The position numbers were made by a program, and so were the translations under genes. From Deltaproteobacteria bacterium (GTDB lineage: Bacteria; Desulfobacterota; Desulfomonilia; UBA1062): 64,000 nucleotides of DNA. A model generated the notes under the pieces. That model ran no database searches. It was given only the letters and a program-made list of their open reading frames with translations, and had not been told where the DNA came from. Below are positions 51,994 to 61,271 of this stretch, piece by piece. The stretch's first letter is position 1. Each line of letters starts with the position of its first letter. The stretch lies in assembly GCA_015486075.1 (NCBI GenBank), contig WFSG01000035.1, positions 1-64,000 of the forward strand, written 5' to 3'.

Positions 51994-52764
51994 TCAATTA
52001 AAGGTCAACGGATTTTTGCTCATGCTGAGCCTCTCAAAGACACCTTTCATCCCGCGCGTGTATCCTGACTTCAAATTATGTATAAAAAAAGAAGGATATA
52101 GAACTAGCTCCTTGCCAGCACCCTTGGCACCCCTCACCAGGCACAATTCAGCCCCTTGTCTCACGTTGGGGTAGACCATCTGGATGGCCTTTGGCTCTAT
52201 CCTGCTTTCCCTCATGTAGTATACCAAATCTACCATCCTCCACGCAGGGTAAATTATGTAGAACCTTCCACCTGGTTTCAGAACCTGGTATGCCTTTGCA
52301 AGCAGACCCCTAAGATCAACCAGGATTTCATGACGTGCTATTGCCTTGGATCTGTTAGGATTCAGCCTGCCCGTTTTTACCGGTCTGTATGGAGGATTAG
52401 TTACAACCGCGTCAAAACCATCTTCATTGAAATCTTTTATATCGCTATGCACTATTCGGATACGATCTTCAAGCCGGTTCAGTGCTACAGAGCGTAAGGA
52501 CATCTCTACCATGTCTGGCTGCACTTCGACCCCGGTTACAACGAGCCCCTTGACACCAGCAAGCATTATAGAAATTACACCTGAACCTGAACCGATTTCC
52601 AGTATTTTCGATCCAGCATTCTCCTCAACAAAGGAGGCTATAAGGTAAGCATCTGCAGAAAACCTGTAACCACGCTTTTTCTGGATGACATACAGATCTC
52701 CGCACTTTAGGCAGTCAAGGGTCTCACCCGCCTTTGGAATCACGCTACCTTTCATCTGGTGCAT
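51994..52764 (-). CDS. TrmN6/YfiC-like adenine-N6 methyltransferase
   Basis: 256-residue class I SAM methyltransferase. SAM motif I is ILEIGSGSGVISIMLA and the catalytic motif is VVTNPPYRP, which marks amino-group methylation of adenine. The best-known relative, YfiC/TrmN6, methylates A37 of tRNA-Val. The start GETLDCLKCGDLYVIQKKRGYRFSADAYLIASF also matches that group. Whether the target is tRNA-Val (one is encoded 6 kb away) is untested. The start at ATG 52764 overlaps ndk by 20 bases; ATG 52755 is possible. Confidence 0.83.
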   Translation of the reverse strand: MHQMKGSVIPKAGETLDCLKCGDLYVIQKKRGYRFSADAYLIASFVEENAGSKILEIGSGSGVISIMLAGVKGLVVTGVEVQPDMVEMSLRSVALNRLEDRIRIVHSDIKDFNEDGFDAVVTNPPYRPVKTGRLNPNRSKAIARHEILVDLRGLLAKAYQVLKPGGRFYIIYPAWRMVDLVYYMRESRIEPKAIQMVYPNVRQGAELCLVRGAKGAGKELVLYPSFFIHNLKSGYTRGMKGVFERLSMSKNPLTFN

Positions 52765-53206
52765 ATATTATCTTTTCCAACATTCTCTCGTAATCAAAGA
52801 TTTCGTCTTTTTCAAAGAACCTATTTATCTCTACCTCAGCTGTATCCTTGCTATCAGAGGCATGAACCAGATTAGATTGTATGCTCATACCCCAGTCACC
52901 TCTTATTGTACCAGGTGCTGCCTCCCTGGAATTGGTCACACCACATAATGATCTTACCACCTCCACGGCATCAAGTCCCGCCACGCACATGGCGATTATA
53001 GGAATAGTTGTCATGAATTCCTTTATCCTTGGGAAAAAGGGCTTATCTTTCAGGTGAGAATAATGTTCCTCTAAGAGTTTTGTGTCCGCAGATAACATCT
53101 TGAAGCCCACTATGGTCAAGCCCTTATCCTCAAACCTGGATATGATTCTTCCTACCATGCCTCTTTCAATCGCATCGGGCTTTATAAGAATAAGCGTTTT
53201 TTCCAT
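52745..53206 (-). CDS. ndk: Nucleoside diphosphate kinase
   Basis: Transfers gamma-phosphate between nucleotides, last step to dTTP and other triphosphates. MEKTLILIKPDAIERG start and the motif SNLVHASDS, in which the histidine is phosphorylated, are present. 153 residues; the loop before it (GTIRGDWGMSI) is normal. CGGAGG precedes ATG 53206. It lies after the dCMP deaminase-dcd-thyX group and completes the route from dCMP to dTTP with a missing thymidylate kinase. Confidence 0.96.
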   Translation of the reverse strand: MEKTLILIKPDAIERGMVGRIISRFEDKGLTIVGFKMLSADTKLLEEHYSHLKDKPFFPRIKEFMTTIPIIAMCVAGLDAVEVVRSLCGVTNSREAAPGTIRGDWGMSIQSNLVHASDSKDTAEVEINRFFEKDEIFDYERMLEKIIYAPDER

Positions 53207-53320
53207 ATTTTGTCATCCTCCGATCCTAAGTTATAATGAATGCATCTGTTGTGCTACACATCTTTAGATAAGCAGGTAACTTCTCCCAGAAAAATGAATT
53301 ATATACCGTGAACCGATAGC

Positions 53321-54031
53321 CTACTTCTTCGCAAAATCCTCAAATAGTGTAGGGCTTATCTCCATGACCTTGTTAAACATGATATAGGCAAGTCTCCTTA
53401 TTTCCCACTCTGCCGCGTATGCAAGCCTCAACTTAAAGAAATGTCTTAATGCCCTTGCATTTATGTATACATACGCTGAGGTAGACCAGCCCACTGGCAT
53501 GAGCCTCCTTAGTTCCTGGTTGTTCACACCCTTTGCCAGCAACTTCTCATATACTTCTAGGGCATGCCTGTGTTCCTTCTCGTAAATCCTGTATACTTCC
53601 TTTACCGTGTCCTCTGAGTCAATGTATTCAAGGGCCGGGTAGACAAAGGTGTTTAAAGATGCCTTGACGTACCGGGTGGAGCGAAAGGTCCAACCAATGC
53701 CTATCTTGTGTCTCGTCCACTGGCCGGCTAGAGACTTGGATATGCCTGTTACGTGGTACACGAACTGCAAAGCCTGCAAAGGGGTGTCGTGGCCCCATTC
53801 TATCAATTTCCTGTTCAACCTGAGATCGTCTTCATGTGTCCCCTTTGATTCATGACTCTGCCTGGCGGTAAATGCTGGAAGTGTTTCACTTGTAATATCC
53901 TGGGCCACGTACTCCTGGACAGGCCTTGTCACGGCAACTAGTTTTACCGAGGGCTCTTCGTTTCTGAACAGGCCCTGCCTCAGGTGCTTCCATCTATCTA
54001 TTGCCTCAAGCTCCTCTTGGAAATAAGTCAA
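53321..54031 (-). CDS. thyX: Flavin-dependent thymidylate synthase, divergent
   Basis: Makes dTMP from dUMP with FAD and methylene-THF. The family motif RHRx7S appears here as RHK followed by eight residues and Ser118 (RHKIGIGWTFRSTRY, 107-121), so both the third residue and the spacing differ. Upstream, GHDTPLQALQFVYHV and downstream NARALRHFFKLRLAYAAEWEIR match ThyX folds. 236 residues. TTG 54031 overlaps the dcd stop (TTGA), with GGAG eight bases upstream. No thyA is seen. The family call is strong by overall pattern, activity less so. Confidence 0.8.
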   Translation of the reverse strand: MTYFQEELEAIDRWKHLRQGLFRNEEPSVKLVAVTRPVQEYVAQDITSETLPAFTARQSHESKGTHEDDLRLNRKLIEWGHDTPLQALQFVYHVTGISKSLAGQWTRHKIGIGWTFRSTRYVKASLNTFVYPALEYIDSEDTVKEVYRIYEKEHRHALEVYEKLLAKGVNNQELRRLMPVGWSTSAYVYINARALRHFFKLRLAYAAEWEIRRLAYIMFNKVMEISPTLFEDFAKK

Positions 54032-54612
54032 AACGGTCTCTCCTCTTTGCCATCCGTAGATACCCTGTCTCCCTGCCAAACACCTCTGTAGGGCACTGCT
54101 ATGCCATCTATCGGGAAGAAGGCTATGCAGAGTATGCGGAAGCCCATCTGTATGTCAACCCTTTCCTTTGCCTGATGCTTCATTCCAACCGTTAGTTTGC
54201 CCTGGTAGTTGGGTGATATAAAGGCAGTCTCAAGAGGTATACCAGAACGTATCAAAGTGGTTCTTGGCCTTATGTATGCAAATAGATCAAAGGGCAGATT
54301 TACCTTTTCGATGGTCTGGAGGAGTAGATATTCTCCTCCTTTCACAGAGTAAACACCATCAGGATCTGATTCTATATCCATCACCTTTTCTACCTCGGGG
54401 GTTATTCGAACGTCTCTCATCAACCTCGCAACACCCCTCGGCCTATAGATTGCACCAAGCCTCAGATCTACCGTGGTACCCTCTATACCCTCCAGCTGCT
54501 CATCTCCTATATTCTCTATCAACGGCCTATGTATGACCTCATGCGTTAAGGGATCTTCTACATCAACACCATTCTTTATCATTTCTACTATCTTGTCCGG
54601 ACCGATTACCAA
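54028..54612 (-). CDS. dcd: dCTP deaminase / dUTPase family protein
   Basis: 194 residues of the trimeric dUTPase fold. GTTVDLRLGAIYRPRG, then IRPRTTLIRSGIPLETAFISPNYQGKLTVGMKH: the arginine-serine-like nucleotide loop and a glutamate in PLETAF, where Dcd enzymes have their catalytic Glu. It may deaminate dCTP or hydrolyse dUTP, or both. Because dCMP deaminase is next door, either activity would supply dUMP. Start TTG 54612 with AAGGAG nine bases before. It overlaps thyX by four bases. Confidence 0.83.
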   Translation of the reverse strand: MVIGPDKIVEMIKNGVDVEDPLTHEVIHRPLIENIGDEQLEGIEGTTVDLRLGAIYRPRGVARLMRDVRITPEVEKVMDIESDPDGVYSVKGGEYLLLQTIEKVNLPFDLFAYIRPRTTLIRSGIPLETAFISPNYQGKLTVGMKHQAKERVDIQMGFRILCIAFFPIDGIAVPYRGVWQGDRVSTDGKEERPF

Positions 54613-54614
54613 GG

Positions 54615-55151
54615 TTATAGTCTCCTTCTGGATGTGTCAGGTTTTAGAAACTCAATGGCATAATTAATGGTCTTCTCACTAACCTTTAGTTGTTCCACCT
54701 TTGCTCCGCTTGATGTTAACACTTCCTTCCAGTACCTATCCCTCTCTGGTATTGGCGAATCATACTCGTACTCATACACTATTCTCACTATGCCTGATAT
54801 TATTATCAGTTTGGTGCATGTTATGCAAGGTTCCAAGGTACAGTAAATGGTGGCCCCTTCAACGCTGACCCCTTTTTTCGCTGCAAGTGCTATGGCGTTT
54901 GCCTCAGCATGTGCAGATCTGCACATATCGTACTTCATGGCCTCGGGCCAATCAAGAGACCTCCTGAAACACCTGCCCTCGTCTATACAGTGGGGTTGAC
55001 CAGGCAGCGACGCGTTGTAGCCCGTTGCAAGGACCTGCCTGTCCTTGACAATGACAGCACCTGTTGGCCTGGAGAGACACGTAGACCTCGAGGCAGCCAG
55101 TTTTGCGAGCATCATAAAGTATTCATCCCACGAGGGACGTATAGAACCCAT
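54615..55151 (-). CDS. Deoxycytidylate deaminase
   Basis: Zinc-dependent deaminase turning dCMP into dUMP, 178 residues. The zinc site is HAEANAIALAAKKG plus EPCITCTK; an extra cysteine-rich stretch HCIDEGRCFRRS is typical of the ComEB/dCMP deaminase group, which is often dCTP-activated. It is 3 bases after the DUF4340 gene and 2 bases before dcd, so the dUMP supply genes form one transcript with the Gld-type module upstream. Confidence 0.93.
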   Translation of the reverse strand: MGSIRPSWDEYFMMLAKLAASRSTCLSRPTGAVIVKDRQVLATGYNASLPGQPHCIDEGRCFRRSLDWPEAMKYDMCRSAHAEANAIALAAKKGVSVEGATIYCTLEPCITCTKLIIISGIVRIVYEYEYDSPIPERDRYWKEVLTSSGAKVEQLKVSEKTINYAIEFLKPDTSRRRL

Positions 55152-55154
55152 TGT

Positions 55155-56450
55155 CTACTTCTTCTCTCTATTACCCTGGAGCATGGCACTTACATCCTTT
55201 GCAGCATCAAGACAACGCTTCAGATCTTTATTGTCCGCAAGATAGGTCGAACTTCCACACCTAGCATAACCCCCCTTATAAAACGTGATCATCAAGTTTC
55301 CATTGTCATGCAAGGTATAAAGTTTAATAGTACATACATCCAGGGGCCCATTAGGAATATTCCCCAACACTTTCTTGTACTCAAGGTCTTCCAATGATAA
55401 CAACAACTCGTCTACCTTCCACTGGTCCCTTACTTTCTTGTTATTATAAAACCAGTCATCACCTTTCTTTACAAGTACGCTCTCATTTTTGGAGCCGTAG
55501 GAAAGGTTTATCTTCCTTGTGTCATCCGTTGCAAAGTGGATAAATGTCCTATCCTGTATGTCTTCTACTTTGCCTGGTATATCATCAAGTATATCCCTTG
55601 AAAGCTCTACTAGCCCCTTAGTGTTACTTGATACCATGTACAGGTGTGATCCTCTATCCCAAAATTTAAGGGTCTCGGATTTCTTGCCACTAGATATGAA
55701 GACTATTGTACTTGGCCTAGACATGTCTACACCCTTTACGTGGCCTGGGAAAGCCTTTGCCTCAAGCCAGCATAACCTTCTTACAAGGGAATTTATCTTG
55801 TCCTGCTTTACCTTGAGGGACTTATGCCCGGCTAGTGACCAAAGCCCGTTCTTATCCTTCTTTATGTTTAGGGATACGTGTTCTCTCTCTATCCTAAGTC
55901 CATCTACATCGCCCGGACTTAGTTCAACAACACGTTTATACCGAAGAGTATATAGTCCCTTGTCAAGGCTTGCCTTTTCATATGCATTCACTAGGAATAT
56001 GCCTTTTTTGGTTGACGACGTAGCATACCTATACATACCTGTCGGAGTCTTGTCACCGAGCACTAGCTTCCATTGCTTTTGACCAGACTTAAGAATAAGC
56101 CTTAATCCAGGTCTATCTAGGCCAAAGACTGCCCTGTCCTTTCCGGACCCTATTGACCTTACCATCTTAAGCCCAACAAGGTCTGCCAACAGGTTTCCAA
56201 CCGTAGCCTTGTCTGCCCTGGTCAGAAGCGGCTTGGTTATCATCCATCCGTGATCTTTCTTTTCCAGCACAACGTGCTCTGTACCTTTTATATCTAGGTA
56301 GTCTATCTTGTCTTTGTCGATGGCAAATACCCTAGATGCTTTTTCCTTTAATGCCTTTTTCTCGCTTGGGACGTGGACCTCGTAATAATAGTAGTAGCCA
56401 AGCAGTAATCCAAGGATAACAATATAGATGGCGACTTTCCTTAACTTCAT
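55155..56450 (-). CDS. DUF4340 domain protein
   Basis: 431 residues with an N-terminal membrane helix (about 6-24) and a repetitive beta-rich extracytoplasmic region: DKDKIDYLDIKGTEHVVLEKKDHGWMITKPL and VFGLDRPGLRLILKSG are typical of DUF4340. Two similar lobes can be seen (second around VLVKKGDDWFYNNKKVRDQWKVDELLLSL). Function unknown, but it regularly accompanies GldG-like proteins and ABC transporters. Start ATG 56450 after AAGGAGGAG, overlapping the GldG-like stop by four bases. Confidence 0.85.
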   Translation of the reverse strand: MKLRKVAIYIVILGLLLGYYYYYEVHVPSEKKALKEKASRVFAIDKDKIDYLDIKGTEHVVLEKKDHGWMITKPLLTRADKATVGNLLADLVGLKMVRSIGSGKDRAVFGLDRPGLRLILKSGQKQWKLVLGDKTPTGMYRYATSSTKKGIFLVNAYEKASLDKGLYTLRYKRVVELSPGDVDGLRIEREHVSLNIKKDKNGLWSLAGHKSLKVKQDKINSLVRRLCWLEAKAFPGHVKGVDMSRPSTIVFISSGKKSETLKFWDRGSHLYMVSSNTKGLVELSRDILDDIPGKVEDIQDRTFIHFATDDTRKINLSYGSKNESVLVKKGDDWFYNNKKVRDQWKVDELLLSLEDLEYKKVLGNIPNGPLDVCTIKLYTLHDNGNLMITFYKGGYARCGSSTYLADNKDLKRCLDAAKDVSAMLQGNREKK

Positions 56451-57793
56451 GCTCTCCTCCTTACAAGGAACACGCTTATCCCTATAAAAAGAACGATACA
56501 TGGTACTATCACTACAGGTATCCAGAACATCAAGCTCGCCTGGGACGGAGTCAAGGGCGTAAGGTGGTTACTCTCTTTTTTCCTTATCACCACCAGTTCC
56601 TGCTCGCCGAGGAGTACATTCATACAATTCATGGCAAGGTCCTCGTTACCTGATGTCATTATGTATGCATTGGAGAGAAAATCCGAATCACCGAACACGA
56701 CGAGCCTTGCTCGACTGTTTCCTTTTTTATTTAGCTTCTTCACGAACAAGGCTATGTTAACAGGACCTTTCTTGTCCTTGCTATCAAGCTTGGCCTTACC
56801 CTGATTCCTAAGCCTATCCAGATTGGTCTCTGCCCAGCTCTGATTTGACGTCCTTGCAAGCCATTTGATGACGATATCTTTTGGCAAGGGCTTCTTTATC
56901 CCAAGAGAACGAGCAGTTGGGAAAAATGTTGCATACCTAAAGCCCTTCAATGCCTCTACATCACCATATTCGCTCACAACAGGTATAAGGTAATCACCCC
57001 CAAGTATCCTGCTGAACTTGTCTATAATCATGTCATTTCCCACTACGACACCATAGGCAGCCAGGAATCCTTTAAGTCCTGTATCTTCCATGGGCTCCAG
57101 GGCAATAAAAATGTTTCCACCCTTTTTAAGGTAATCGTTGAGTTCTCTTGTCTCCACGGGCAGAAACGGCTTTTTGGGCCCAACTATCGCAACAAGGCTA
57201 GCATCTTTAGGGATGGCTTTTGTCCTCACAAGCATGAGTTTCTTTATCTTATAATTGTCACTTTCCAAGGCATTCCTTAGTGTATAAAGTCCATCCTTTC
57301 CAGTATCGCCAATATCTCTCTCACCATGTCCTGTGATAAAGTAAATCGTTTTTTCCCCAGGCTCCTTTAGTTTCAGTATAGCACTGTCAAGATTCTGCTC
57401 GCTCACTGAATCTATCCTCTGTTGCTTTCCATTACCAATCACGACTGCCTGGCCATACCTCTGTATTGCATATTTCTTTGCCTCACCTGGATAAACGTCA
57501 GGATCTATTATCTTGTATTTCACGTGCCTGGTTGCATACGTAAAGAGATCCAATATATCCTTTGCCTCTTTTCTCAAATTGTCGTTCTTACAGAAGGCAA
57601 TGACATTTACGTCGAAGTCCAAGGAGTTCAAGATGTTTCTGGTCTTCACGTCAAGTGTGTTTCTTCCGTTAAGTGTGAGATCGTATACCTTGGGGTGGTT
57701 CAAGGCGATCATGTACATTATAACCAGTATACCAATAAAGACTACTATACCTATCCCGGTGCCAGACATATACCTGATTGTCTTTTTTCTCAT
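56447..57793 (-). CDS. GldG-like ABC-associated extracytoplasmic protein
   Basis: 448 residues with a membrane helix at each end (about 14-32 and 420-443). Between them lies a large domain with VNVIAFCKNDNLRKEAKDILDLFTYAT, TIYFITGHGERDI and VVFGDSDFLSNAYIM, motifs of the GldG/ABC-2-associated family (DUF4350-like). GldG helps gliding in Bacteroidota, but the same module occurs widely in bacteria that do not glide. ATG 57793, with GGAGGGG upstream, lies four bases after the permease stop. Confidence 0.83.
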   Translation of the reverse strand: MRKKTIRYMSGTGIGIVVFIGILVIMYMIALNHPKVYDLTLNGRNTLDVKTRNILNSLDFDVNVIAFCKNDNLRKEAKDILDLFTYATRHVKYKIIDPDVYPGEAKKYAIQRYGQAVVIGNGKQQRIDSVSEQNLDSAILKLKEPGEKTIYFITGHGERDIGDTGKDGLYTLRNALESDNYKIKKLMLVRTKAIPKDASLVAIVGPKKPFLPVETRELNDYLKKGGNIFIALEPMEDTGLKGFLAAYGVVVGNDMIIDKFSRILGGDYLIPVVSEYGDVEALKGFRYATFFPTARSLGIKKPLPKDIVIKWLARTSNQSWAETNLDRLRNQGKAKLDSKDKKGPVNIALFVKKLNKKGNSRARLVVFGDSDFLSNAYIMTSGNEDLAMNCMNVLLGEQELVVIRKKESNHLTPLTPSQASLMFWIPVVIVPCIVLFIGISVFLVRRRA

Positions 57794-57797
57794 ACAG

Positions 57798-58559
57798 CTA
57801 GCCCCTCCATGTATGTGACTCAAGAACCCTGAGGCTCATGAAAAGGAAGAACAGGGAAAACAAAAGGTAAAACACCGCATCCTTTACGTTCAGCATGCCC
57901 TTTAGGAAATCATCTAGATGTTCCATGAGACCTAGCTCACCTAGGACCTTTGCAATTGAGCTACCTGAGAATACATCAGAGAACCATCCTATGGCCCAGA
58001 ATGCAAGTATAATCCCCAGCGATGACGTGGCAGCTATAATCTGGTTCCTTGTGAGGCAGGATGCAAATACGCCTATGGCAAGAAAAGATGCAGCCACCAG
58101 GAATAGGCCGAGATATGAGCTTAAAACCAAGCCCCAGTCAGGGGTTACAACCGTTCCCTCAAGCAACATTAAGACCCATGTCATACCCAGGAGTATACCG
58201 ATTATACTAATGCCAGCAAGGTACTTGCCAGCCAGAACATCTACATCCCTGATAGGATACGTAAAGAGCAATTCTATGGTTCCGTTTGCCTTTTCTTCAG
58301 AATATAGCCTCATTGCAATTATGGGCACTATGAACAGAAGAAGTATGCTCATGTCCGAGAAAAGCGGCCTTAATACTATCTTATCCAGGCTTAGGCCTGT
58401 TGACAACTGGTACTGAGCAATCCTACTTGCAAGCATGCTCATGTATGTCATGTCGTTGTAAAAAAAGATTCCCAGCACGCATAAGAAAATGAAAGAGACA
58501 GCGTAAAATATAGGTGAAGTGAAATATATCAACATCTCCTTTGCATATACACTACGCAA
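57798..58559 (-). CDS. ABC-2 type transporter permease (GldF-like)
   Basis: 253 residues with six predicted membrane helices. ELLFTYPIRDVDVLAGKY is the cytoplasmic coupling-helix stretch common to ABC-2 permeases. Start TTG 58559, two bases after the ATPase stop, with GGAGGTG overlapping that stop codon. Partner of the ATPase at 58561 and the GldG-like protein at 56447. Confidence 0.88.
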   Translation of the reverse strand: MRSVYAKEMLIYFTSPIFYAVSFIFLCVLGIFFYNDMTYMSMLASRIAQYQLSTGLSLDKIVLRPLFSDMSILLLFIVPIIAMRLYSEEKANGTIELLFTYPIRDVDVLAGKYLAGISIIGILLGMTWVLMLLEGTVVTPDWGLVLSSYLGLFLVAASFLAIGVFASCLTRNQIIAATSSLGIILAFWAIGWFSDVFSGSSIAKVLGELGLMEHLDDFLKGMLNVKDAVFYLLFSLFFLFMSLRVLESHTWRG

Positions 58560-58560
58560 A

Positions 58561-59484
58561 TTACACCTCCTCTTCAGTCACAAGTTCCATGAATATGTCT
58601 TCCAGGCTCATCTCCTTTGCATGTAATTCCATAAGGGGTATGCCTGCTTCCACTATCTTCTTTGCTATGACTGGCCTTAGATCCATGTCCTTTGGCGTCT
58701 CAACCTGTATGTGAGAATTGAACCTCGATGCGCTCACCACACCTTCCAAGTCTTTTAACAGCTCTAGCGTTTCATCCATGCGTTCTCCAACGTAGACTTC
58801 AATTATCCTGTGGTCTGTGAGCTGGGCAGTGAGGTTGGAAGGGCTATCCACAGCTATTATCTTACCCTTATTAACGATCGCGACCCTGTCACATAACTGG
58901 GAGACCTCGGGGAGTATATGGGAGGAAAGTATTATGCTCCTTGAGCCGGAGAGGTCCTTTATAAGCTGTCTGATCTCGTATATCTGTCTGGGGTCAAGGC
59001 CTATGGTCGGCTCATCCAATACTAAGACAGGCGGATCATTTATCAATGCCTGTGCAAGACCTATCCTTTGTCTGTAACCCTTTGAAAGCTGGGCTATGAT
59101 CCTTCGCCTAACGTCATGAAGACCACACTCCCCTACCACGGTATCCACAGTGGCCCTGATATTCTTTCTTTTAACGTTCTTTGCAAAAGCGGCAAACCTG
59201 AGAAAACTTTCAACCTTCATCTCAGTGTAAAGGGGATTGTTTTCAGGGAGGTATCCTATCCTCTTCCTCACCTCCAGGGAGTCATCCACTGTATCATAGC
59301 CCATTACTCTCACCCTTCCTGAAGTGGGCGGCATGAATGCAGTTATTATCCTCATTGTCGTGCTCTTTCCAGCACCGTTCGGGCCAAGGAACCCCAGGAT
59401 TTCACCCTGCCTGACCTCGAAGGAAATGCTGTCAATTGCAAGCTTGGGTCCGTAATACTTGGTGATACCCTCAACGGTTATCAT
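58561..59484 (-). CDS. ABC transporter ATP-binding protein (GldA-like)
   Basis: 307 residues: Walker A GFLGPNGAGKSTTMRII, signature LSKGYRQRIGLAQAL, Walker B VLVLDEPTIGLDP and the switch histidine in SSHILPEV. The C-terminal extra domain (about 220-300) is typical of the ABC-2 exporters of drugs and polysaccharides, and here of the Gld-type module. First gene of the module; the string runs without gaps to dCMP deaminase. Confidence 0.92.
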   Translation of the reverse strand: MITVEGITKYYGPKLAIDSISFEVRQGEILGFLGPNGAGKSTTMRIITAFMPPTSGRVRVMGYDTVDDSLEVRKRIGYLPENNPLYTEMKVESFLRFAAFAKNVKRKNIRATVDTVVGECGLHDVRRRIIAQLSKGYRQRIGLAQALINDPPVLVLDEPTIGLDPRQIYEIRQLIKDLSGSRSIILSSHILPEVSQLCDRVAIVNKGKIIAVDSPSNLTAQLTDHRIIEVYVGERMDETLELLKDLEGVVSASRFNSHIQVETPKDMDLRPVIAKKIVEAGIPLMELHAKEMSLEDIFMELVTEEEV

Positions 59485-59583
59485 CCCTTCACCCCCTGCA
59501 TCCCAAGATTAATACCGAGCATCAAAAAGCACAAACAGGATTAAAAGTCAAATATGTATGGCAAGATTACGTGTTCCTTCCAT

Positions 59584-59603
59584 TAAAACCGGGAGAAACC
59601 GGT
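59584..59603 (-). terminator. Probable terminator after pyruvate kinase
   Basis: ACCGG (59603-59599) pairs with CCGGT (59592-59588) around a 6-base loop, followed by TTTAATG. The stem is only 5 bp but all G-C except the closing A-T pair, and it lies just after the pyk stop codon. Confidence 0.45.
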
Positions 59604-59615
59604 GGAGGGGCATGG

Positions 59616-61058
59616 CTAATCAACGCGGATAATCCTAAAGGTATCTGTTCCACCTACCCTGCCCGGAAGCAGGCCTTCAGTAAGTATGACCTTATCGCCT
59701 TTTTTTGCTAGGCCATTATTCTTTATGAACTGAATAACCCCATCAAGAATATTTCCCCTTCTTTCCATCAAGACTGGATATACACCGTATGAAAGGGAGA
59801 GGAAATTACATACAGATAGACTATCGCTAAAAGATATTATCCAGCATCCTGGTTTGAACCTGGACACAAGTCTAGGCGTACTTCCACTGTGAGTTGGTGT
59901 GAGTATAAAACGTATGTCAAGCATCCTCAACGCATCCACAAGGGAAGAAGAAATCACGTCTTCAATACTTATGGCACGAAGTCCTGCCTTATAAACACGA
60001 CCCTGCGTATCCTCCAAGACAGGCCTATGTATCCTGTTCTTCTCGGTGACAGCAGCAATCTTTGACATCATCCTCACGGTATCAACTGGATAATCCCCTA
60101 TGGCGGTCTCTTCCGAGAGCATCACGGCATCCGTACCATCAAGTATGGCATTGGCAACGTCGGTCACCTCTGCTCTTGTTGGTCTTATATTGGATGTCAT
60201 GGATTCCAACATCTGGGTCGCAGTGATCACTGGCTTTGCCATCATGTTTGCCTTGCGAATAATCATTTTCTGTACAACAGGTACCCTTTCTATGGGTATC
60301 TCAACCCCTAGGTCACCACGCGCAACCATAATGCCATCACAGGCCTCAAGTATTTCGTCTATATTTTCTACTGCCTGCCTTCTTTCTATCTTTGCCACCA
60401 CGTAAATATCTTTGCCTTTGTCCGACGCAAACTTCCTGACCTTCTTTATATCGTTCGCGCTGCCTGCAAACGATACGCTAACAGCATCGACACCATTCTC
60501 CAGGGTAAAGCTTAGAAGTTCCATATCCCTATCTGTTACAGCATCTACTGCGAGCTCTGCTCCAGGTACATTAAGGCCCTTGCGCGATAGCAACTTCCCT
60601 CCTATAACAACTTTACAGAGCGCACTGTCATCCCTTGTTTCCAGCACCCTTAATTGTATGAAACCATCGTTTAAATATACCTTGTTCCCCTTTCTAAGGC
60701 TCTTTACAAGACCCTTGAACTCCACCGGTATCACAGATTTGTCCCCAGTGACATCACGCACCGTTAGAGTCACATTATCACCCTTCTTCAGCATAATAGG
60801 TTCCCTCGCAAGCATTCCCACACGTATCTTTGGACCAGGGAGGTCTGCGAGGATAGCAACATCCTTACCCAGTTCTCTCGAGAGTCTCCTTATGAGCCCT
60901 ATATCCCTTGCATGCTGTTCCAGACTCCCATGGCTCAGATTTAGGCGGGCAACGTTCATCCCGGCTCTAACAAGGCCCTTGAGCACTCTCTCTGAACGCG
61001 ATGCAGGCCCTATAGTACAAACAACCTTGGTCTTATGCGATGGTAGCCTAAATGACAT
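59616..61058 (-). CDS. pyk: Pyruvate kinase
   Basis: Final ATP-forming step of glycolysis, 480 residues. TKVVCTIGPASRS, AGMNVARLNLSHGS, DLPGPKIRVG, the lysine/Mg region VVAKIERRQAVENIDEI, IMVARGDLGVEIP and KPVITATQMLESM are all intact. The allosteric C-terminal domain follows (about 350-480). GGAGG precedes ATG 61058. It is monocistronic or preceded by a 57-codon frame and by tRNA-Pro on the same strand. Confidence 0.97.
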   Translation of the reverse strand: MSFRLPSHKTKVVCTIGPASRSERVLKGLVRAGMNVARLNLSHGSLEQHARDIGLIRRLSRELGKDVAILADLPGPKIRVGMLAREPIMLKKGDNVTLTVRDVTGDKSVIPVEFKGLVKSLRKGNKVYLNDGFIQLRVLETRDDSALCKVVIGGKLLSRKGLNVPGAELAVDAVTDRDMELLSFTLENGVDAVSVSFAGSANDIKKVRKFASDKGKDIYVVAKIERRQAVENIDEILEACDGIMVARGDLGVEIPIERVPVVQKMIIRKANMMAKPVITATQMLESMTSNIRPTRAEVTDVANAILDGTDAVMLSEETAIGDYPVDTVRMMSKIAAVTEKNRIHRPVLEDTQGRVYKAGLRAISIEDVISSSLVDALRMLDIRFILTPTHSGSTPRLVSRFKPGCWIISFSDSLSVCNFLSLSYGVYPVLMERRGNILDGVIQFIKNNGLAKKGDKVILTEGLLPGRVGGTDTFRIIRVD

Positions 61059-61097
61059 ATTCTTCCTCCGCTTACTTTAGTATAGAACCCCCTTTTA

Positions 61098-61271
61098 TCA
61101 AGGTAAAACCAGATGAGGGAATCTTTGCCAGTACCTTAGGCCGACATACCTCATCCACAAAGCTCCAGTCTTGCACACTATAACTGCATAAGATCTCTTT
61201 GTTCCATCTTTTCTTAGTTCCCTCATTCTTAGATAAACTACTTTGTCCGCTGATATCTTGGGGCTTTTCAT
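61098..61271 (-). CDS. Possible 57-residue basic protein upstream of pyk
   Basis: An open frame of 57 codons in the 295-base gap between tRNA-Pro and pyk. ATG 61271 is preceded by AGGA at about ten bases. The product is rich in Lys, Arg and Tyr/Trp (YLRMRELRKDG, WMRYVGLRYWQR) and has one cysteine, with no membrane helix. I do not recognise it. It may be a real small gene, a remnant of a larger one, or chance. No repeat of the tRNA 3' end was found that would mark an integrated element. Confidence 0.3.
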   Translation of the reverse strand: MKSPKISADKVVYLRMRELRKDGTKRSYAVIVCKTGALWMRYVGLRYWQRFPHLVLP

